Source: Pelagicoccus mobilis
GTDB lineage: Bacteria > Verrucomicrobiota > Verrucomicrobiia > Opitutales > Opitutaceae
DNA: 64,000 nt
Assembly: GCF_016595505.1 (NCBI RefSeq)
Contig: NZ_JAENIL010000010.1
Location: 62,001 to 126,000, forward strand
Direction of reading: 5' to 3'
Positions within the stretch are counted from its first letter, which is position 1, and each line of letters begins with the position of its first letter. A program made the translations under genes and the position numbers. Of this stretch, positions 60,354 to 64,000 are shown piece by piece. Under the pieces are notes generated by a model. That model had not been told where the DNA came from and did not search any database. It saw nothing but the letters and a program-made list of their open reading frames with translations.

Positions 60354-61508
60354 GTGCCTGTAAAATCCAACAGTCAAGCAGATGATGAGTCGTCAGCCAT
60401 GAGCAACGAGCCCTTGGCCGAAGGCCAACATCAGCCATCAGCCATCAGCCATCAGCCATCCAATAAGGTCCGCAAACGGACCGTATTGGCCATCGCCTCA
60501 GCTGGAGGTCACTGGGTCCAGCTTTTGCGTCTCCGCCCTGCGTTTGAGGGTACTCGTATTGTTTACGCAACCACACAAGAAGACTACAAATCAGAGGTCG
60601 TAAGCGAAGAGTTTTACCGAATTCCAGACGGCACACGTTGGGATAAAATCAAACTTCTAAAGAGCGCTTGGGGTATTTTTCGCCTGATCCTCAAGATCCA
60701 GCCAGATACAATTATAACAACGGGAGCAGCACCCGGCTATTTCGCAATTCGCATCGGAAAGCTCCTCAGAAAAAAAACGGTCTGGATCGATAGCATCGCA
60801 AATGCAGAGGAACTTTCCCTCTCCGGGACTAAAGTTGGCAAACACGCGACCCTCTGGCTCACACAATGGAAACACTTGGCCCACCCCGAGGGTCCACACT
60901 TCTACGGCAACGTCCTCGGAGATCAGGTAGCGGCCACTGTCCCTAGCGGCAAAGATCAGCAACTTGTCACGCCGGAGCAAAAAGAAGGCGGATCAGCCAT
61001 CAGCCATCAGCCATTGGATCAACCTCTCCGTATCTTCGTCACCGTTGGTAGCGATGTCCCCTTTGACCGGTTACTTAAGGCGATGGACGAGTGGGCGGAT
61101 TCAACCAAACTCAAGGTCGAAATTTTCGCTCAAGTCGGTAACTCCGACTATTCGCCCCAATATTTTGAATACACAAAATTTCTAACACCATCAGAATTCA
61201 AAACCCGCCTATCGAACTGCGACTATGTCGTGGCCCACACCGGTATGGGAACAATACTGAGCGCACTTAGGCAGCAAAAGCCCATACTTACGCTCCCGAG
61301 ACATGGGTCTCTTGGAGAAACGCGCAACGATCATCAAATAGCGACAGCCAACCACCTTTTAGAACTCGGAATAATAGAAGTGGCGTTCGATGAAACCGAA
61401 CTAAAACAGAAGCTCGAAAAGCTTAGCAAAAACGCCTCCAGCAGCGACATTCCCCAGTGGGCAAGTAATGAACTAACGAAAAAGCTGAACTCATTCTCCC
61501 TCTCATAA
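60354..61508 (+). CDS. Fused Alg14-Alg13-like glycosyltransferase
   Basis: 384 residues from GTG at 60354; ATG at 60399 is an equally likely start. After a repeat-encoded N-terminal tail, the first domain (about 42-200) is Alg14/EpsE-like (TVLAIASAGGHWVQLLRLR, ITTGAAPGYFAIRIGKLL, VWIDSIANAEELSLSG). The second (about 222-384) is Alg13-like GT28 (RIFVTVGSDVPFDRLL, CDYVVAHTGMGTILSAL, LTLPRHGSLGETRNDHQIAT). These are normally two proteins forming one UDP-sugar transferase. The linker is encoded by the heptanucleotide repeat. Acts at the membrane in EPS lipid-intermediate assembly. Confidence 0.88.
   Translation: MPVKSNSQADDESSAMSNEPLAEGQHQPSAISHQPSNKVRKRTVLAIASAGGHWVQLLRLRPAFEGTRIVYATTQEDYKSEVVSEEFYRIPDGTRWDKIKLLKSAWGIFRLILKIQPDTIITTGAAPGYFAIRIGKLLRKKTVWIDSIANAEELSLSGTKVGKHATLWLTQWKHLAHPEGPHFYGNVLGDQVAATVPSGKDQQLVTPEQKEGGSAISHQPLDQPLRIFVTVGSDVPFDRLLKAMDEWADSTKLKVEIFAQVGNSDYSPQYFEYTKFLTPSEFKTRLSNCDYVVAHTGMGTILSALRQQKPILTLPRHGSLGETRNDHQIATANHLLELGIIEVAFDETELKQKLEKLSKNASSSDIPQWASNELTKKLNSFSLS
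60429..60460 (+). repeat. Heptanucleotide repeat inside the glycosyltransferase N terminus
   Basis: (CATCAGC)4.6, translated as QHQPSAISHQPS-like sequence in the tail before the Alg14-like domain. Confidence 0.95.
60992..61014 (+). repeat. Heptanucleotide repeat in the interdomain linker
   Basis: (ATCAGCC)3.3 in frame, encoding SAISHQP between the Alg14-like and Alg13-like domains. Confidence 0.95.
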
Positions 61509-61530
61509 AAGAATCTTCCAAAACATCCCT

Positions 61531-62817
61531 ATGAAAACTGCAATAATCGGACTAGGCTACGTTGGCCTACCACTCTCTATCCAATTCACTAAATCAGGGG
61601 TCGAGGTTCTCGGCCTTGATATAGATCAAAAAAAGGCAGACTTCCTCAATAGAGGCGAAAGCTATATCAAGCATATCGGCACTGAAGCAGTCAGCCAAAT
61701 GAAAGAGAGCGGTCTCTTCGAAGCCTCCACCGATTTCAGCCGAATAAAAGAATGCAAAGCGGCGATCATTTGCGTTCCAACCCCTCTCAACAAAAACCGC
61801 GAACCCGATATCTCCTACGTACTGAGGACGGGAGAAGCCATCGCTCCACACCTACAGCCAGGTACACTTGTCACCCTTGAATCAACGACCTACCCTGGCA
61901 CTACTGACACCGAACTCCGCGAGGTACTCGAAAACGGGTCAGGCCTAAAAGCCGGCACCGATTTCTACCTCGCCTATTCTCCTGAGCGCGAAGACCCGGG
62001 CAACCCAGACAGTAAGGTAGCGATAATTCCGAAGGTCGTCGGCGGGTACACACCGGAATGCCAAGAAAAAGCCATCGAGCTCTACTCAAAAGCGATCAAC
62101 ACAATGATCCCCGTCGGGACCTGCCGTGCGGCTGAAGCAACCAAGCTCACCGAGAACATATTTAGATCCGTCAACATCGCCCTCGTTAACGAACTCAAGA
62201 TGATCTTCGACGCCATGGATATTGATATCTGGGAAGTTATTAATGCGGCCAAAACCAAACCCTTCGGCTTCATGCCCTTCTACCCAGGTCCTGGACTTGG
62301 AGGACACTGTATCCCGATCGACCCTTTCTACCTTACTTGGAAAGCCCGCGAATACGAACACAGCACCCGTTTTATTGAGCTCGCTGGCGAAATCAATACT
62401 TCCATGCCTGATTACGTAATCAGCAAGGTAGCAGATGCTCTCAACGCCCAAAAGAAATCGATCAACGGCAGTAAAATCCTTATCCTAGGACTATCCTATA
62501 AGCCAAACGTCGACGACGATCGTGAATCCCCAAGCTACATTCTCCTCGAAAAACTACAATCCAAAGGTGCCGAGATCTCATACTACGACCCCCACGTTCC
62601 CGTCGTTCCAATGACGCGCGAGCACGCGAAATGGACAGGGACCCCGTCCATCGAATGGAGCAAGAAAAACCTCGCCAGCTTCGACGCTGTGATCATCTCC
62701 ACCAACCACCAAGAAGTCGATTATGATGAGCTTGTAGCCACCTGTCCGGTTATCATCGATACGCGTAACGCCCTCTCTGGTGTTTCCACACAACCAGGCC
62801 AAGTAACGAAGGCCTAA
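61531..62817 (+). CDS. UDP-N-acetylglucosamine/UDP-sugar 6-dehydrogenase (WbpA/WecC type)
   Basis: 428 residues, NAD-dependent oxidation of a UDP-sugar to the uronic acid for EPS. The Rossmann start is AIIGLGYVGLPLSIQF; ICVPTPLNKNREPDISYV, YSPEREDPGN and the catalytic Cys260 in GLGGHCIPIDP follow; the UDP-binding C domain has LGLSYKPNVDDDRESPS. The pattern fits WbpA/WecC (N-acetylhexosamine substrates) better than Ugd. Located between two glycosyltransferases. Confidence 0.93.
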   Translation: MKTAIIGLGYVGLPLSIQFTKSGVEVLGLDIDQKKADFLNRGESYIKHIGTEAVSQMKESGLFEASTDFSRIKECKAAIICVPTPLNKNREPDISYVLRTGEAIAPHLQPGTLVTLESTTYPGTTDTELREVLENGSGLKAGTDFYLAYSPEREDPGNPDSKVAIIPKVVGGYTPECQEKAIELYSKAINTMIPVGTCRAAEATKLTENIFRSVNIALVNELKMIFDAMDIDIWEVINAAKTKPFGFMPFYPGPGLGGHCIPIDPFYLTWKAREYEHSTRFIELAGEINTSMPDYVISKVADALNAQKKSINGSKILILGLSYKPNVDDDRESPSYILLEKLQSKGAEISYYDPHVPVVPMTREHAKWTGTPSIEWSKKNLASFDAVIISTNHQEVDYDELVATCPVIIDTRNALSGVSTQPGQVTKA

Positions 62818-62856
62818 ACGATTCAATCCATAGTTCAAAAAGCCGATTAACAGCAG

Positions 62857-62886
62857 AAAGCCTTCGTACATTCCAACGAAGGCTTT
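62857..62886 (+). terminator. Hairpin after the UDP-sugar dehydrogenase gene
   Basis: AAAGCCTTCGT and ACGAAGGCTTT form an 11-bp stem with an 8-nt loop; the T-run is short (TTT), so termination may be partial. Confidence 0.6.
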
Positions 62887-62969
62887 CCGCCTATCACCTC
62901 GTTTCACTCGGATCGCTAATCTGCAATCACCAATCAAATCAGATCCATCATCAGCCATCCGTCTTCCCA

Positions 62970-63923
62970 GTGCAAAACCAACCCGACAGCCCAGCGTCCG
63001 ATCACCCATCACAGATCACTGATTCCAGATCACCGATTCCAGATCACCGATCTGGCGTAGCCAGCTACGTTCTGGTCACACCTGCCTACAACGAAGAAGC
63101 ACTCATCTACAAAACGATCGAGTCCGTTATCGCTCAGAGTCACAAGCCAGCCGAGTGGATCATCGTCAGCGATCGCTCATCCGATCGTACCGATGAGATC
63201 GTCAAAGAATACGCCAAACAGCACCCTTGGCTGAAGTTACTGCGTATCGAAGATAACGAAGAAAAGGGCTTCGCTCGCGTCGTTACAAACACTGAGACAG
63301 GCATCCGTAGCCTCTCATGCAAAAACTACCAATATCTCGGGCTACTCGATGCAGACGTCACATTTCAGTCAGACTATTTCGAACGTTTGAAATCGAAATT
63401 TGAGGAAAGCCCCCAGCTAGGACTCGCTGGCGGCGTCGTAATTGACATCGGCACACCTCGTGACGTATTCCCCCGTAACAAGCAGGAAGTCCCCGGCGCG
63501 GTGCAATTCTTCCGGCGCTCGTGTTTCGAATCCATCGGCGGTCTCATCCCAATCCCTGAGGGTGGTTGGGACGGCATGACCGCCGCAATGGCTCGCATGT
63601 CCGGTTTTGAGACCAGACTGTGCACAGACCTCGTTGTCGATCACCACAAACCTCGCAACATCTCTCAAGGGGGAGCTCTAAGAAGAAAATACCAGATGGG
63701 CACCCGCGACTACGCCGCTGGCTACCATCCCTTCTTCGAAGTCGTTAAATGCAGCTCACGCGTCCTACGAGAGCGCCCCTACTTCCTCGCCTCTCTCGCC
63801 TGGTTCTACGGCTACCTCGTAGCAGCCCTGAAACGAAACACCAGAATCGTCCCCGAAGACGTGGTAAACTACATCCGCCAAGAACAACTCCGACGCCTAT
63901 TCGGATCGCGGACCAGCAATTAG
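62970..63923 (+). CDS. Family 2 glycosyltransferase
   Basis: 317 residues. GT-A fold with TPAYNEEALIYKTIESVIAQ, SDRSSDRTDEIV, the metal motif LLDADVTF and VPGAVQFFRRSCFESIGG; a hydrophobic segment near the C terminus (about 270-290) may associate with the membrane. The only start codon before the domain is GTG at 62970; about 30 N-terminal residues (SDHPSQITDSRSPIPDHRSG) are encoded by a GATCACCGATTCCA-type repeat and are probably disordered. Transfers an unknown sugar in EPS assembly. Downstream to the window end only repeat-like intergenic sequence is seen. Confidence 0.88.
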   Translation: MQNQPDSPASDHPSQITDSRSPIPDHRSGVASYVLVTPAYNEEALIYKTIESVIAQSHKPAEWIIVSDRSSDRTDEIVKEYAKQHPWLKLLRIEDNEEKGFARVVTNTETGIRSLSCKNYQYLGLLDADVTFQSDYFERLKSKFEESPQLGLAGGVVIDIGTPRDVFPRNKQEVPGAVQFFRRSCFESIGGLIPIPEGGWDGMTAAMARMSGFETRLCTDLVVDHHKPRNISQGGALRRKYQMGTRDYAAGYHPFFEVVKCSSRVLRERPYFLASLAWFYGYLVAALKRNTRIVPEDVVNYIRQEQLRRLFGSRTSN

Positions 63924-64000
63924 TAATCAGCGATTAGCCATTTCATTCTCTCGTGTCAGACCAACCACACAGTTCCGTTCCCGATCCGCGATTATCGACC

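Noticed and set aside
60294-61014. CRISPR array
   Set aside because: The unit is only 7 nt with no spacers and no cas genes are in the window; it is a tandem microsatellite.

Overview
The window (64 kb) looks like a chromosomal piece of a Gram-negative bacterium of the Verrucomicrobiota, most likely class Opitutia (Pelagicoccus/Puniceicoccus-like). The lineage call rests on gene content I recognise: a fused MurC-MurB protein inside a long division/cell-wall (dcw) cluster, a fused LpxC-FabZ protein next to LpxA, a small SWIB-domain protein, BrkB/YihY and CPBP membrane proteins, and an IorAB-type molybdenum hydroxylase. No species can be named from sequence reading alone.

Layout. (1) 0-2.3 kb: a methyl-accepting chemotaxis protein and a DUF2490 protein on the plus strand. 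(2) 2.3-21.9 kb, minus strand: one uninterrupted dcw cluster read as mraZ, small ORF, rsmH, small ORF, ftsL, ftsI, murE, murF, mraY, murD, LysM protein, ftsW, murG, murC-murB fusion, ddl, ftsQ, ftsA, ftsZ. Many junctions are ATGA stop/start overlaps, so it is probably one translationally coupled operon; a three-unit TGGGG box of the MraZ type lies upstream. FtsZ carries unusual substitutions in its GTPase-activating loop. (3) 22.3-24.9 kb, plus: DUF971, HAD hydrolase, hisI, DUF72. (4) 24.9-28.6 kb, minus: lpxA, lpxC-fabZ and a thymidine-phosphorylase-type gene. (5) 28.9-36.7 kb, plus: argS, a GYF-like membrane protein, YihY/BrkB, a PpiD/SurA-like periplasmic chaperone, a zinc-ribbon protein, a CPBP protease and a YfcE-like phosphoesterase. 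(6) 36.7-44 kb: a Ski2-like helicase, an EEP-family hydrolase, a SWIB protein, two degenerate signalling regulators (a REC/Hpt-like protein lacking the Hpt His, and a NarL-type regulator with Glu at the phospho-acceptor site) and a SYLF protein. (7) 44.3-49.4 kb, plus: exbB with two tonB paralogues (no exbD seen) with BlaI-like operator candidates, then iorA-iorB.

(8) 49.4-57.5 kb is gene-poor: tRNA-Ser(TGA) with decayed tRNA-like copies, a secreted FN3/cadherin-like protein, a toxin-antitoxin-like pair between direct repeats, an ISL3-type insertion sequence with an intact 8-bp target duplication, and several interspersed repeat families. The families include a twin-hairpin element whose stems covary and a chain of five consecutive hairpins. 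(9) 56.1-63.9 kb, plus: an exopolysaccharide locus with a FemAB/GNAT-like protein, a Wzc-like protein lacking the Walker A lysine, a four-helix-bundle protein, an Alg14-Alg13 fused glycosyltransferase, a UDP-sugar dehydrogenase and a family 2 glycosyltransferase. A heptanucleotide repeat (GCCATCA)n runs between and through these genes and forms the linker of the fused glycosyltransferase.

The strongest leads for new biology are the structured repeats of region 8, the repeat-to-coding transition in region 9, the FtsZ active-site changes together with two unrecognised small dcw genes, and the TACA-N2-TGTA sites before the TonB genes. I did not find a CRISPR array, prophage or recognisable defence island.
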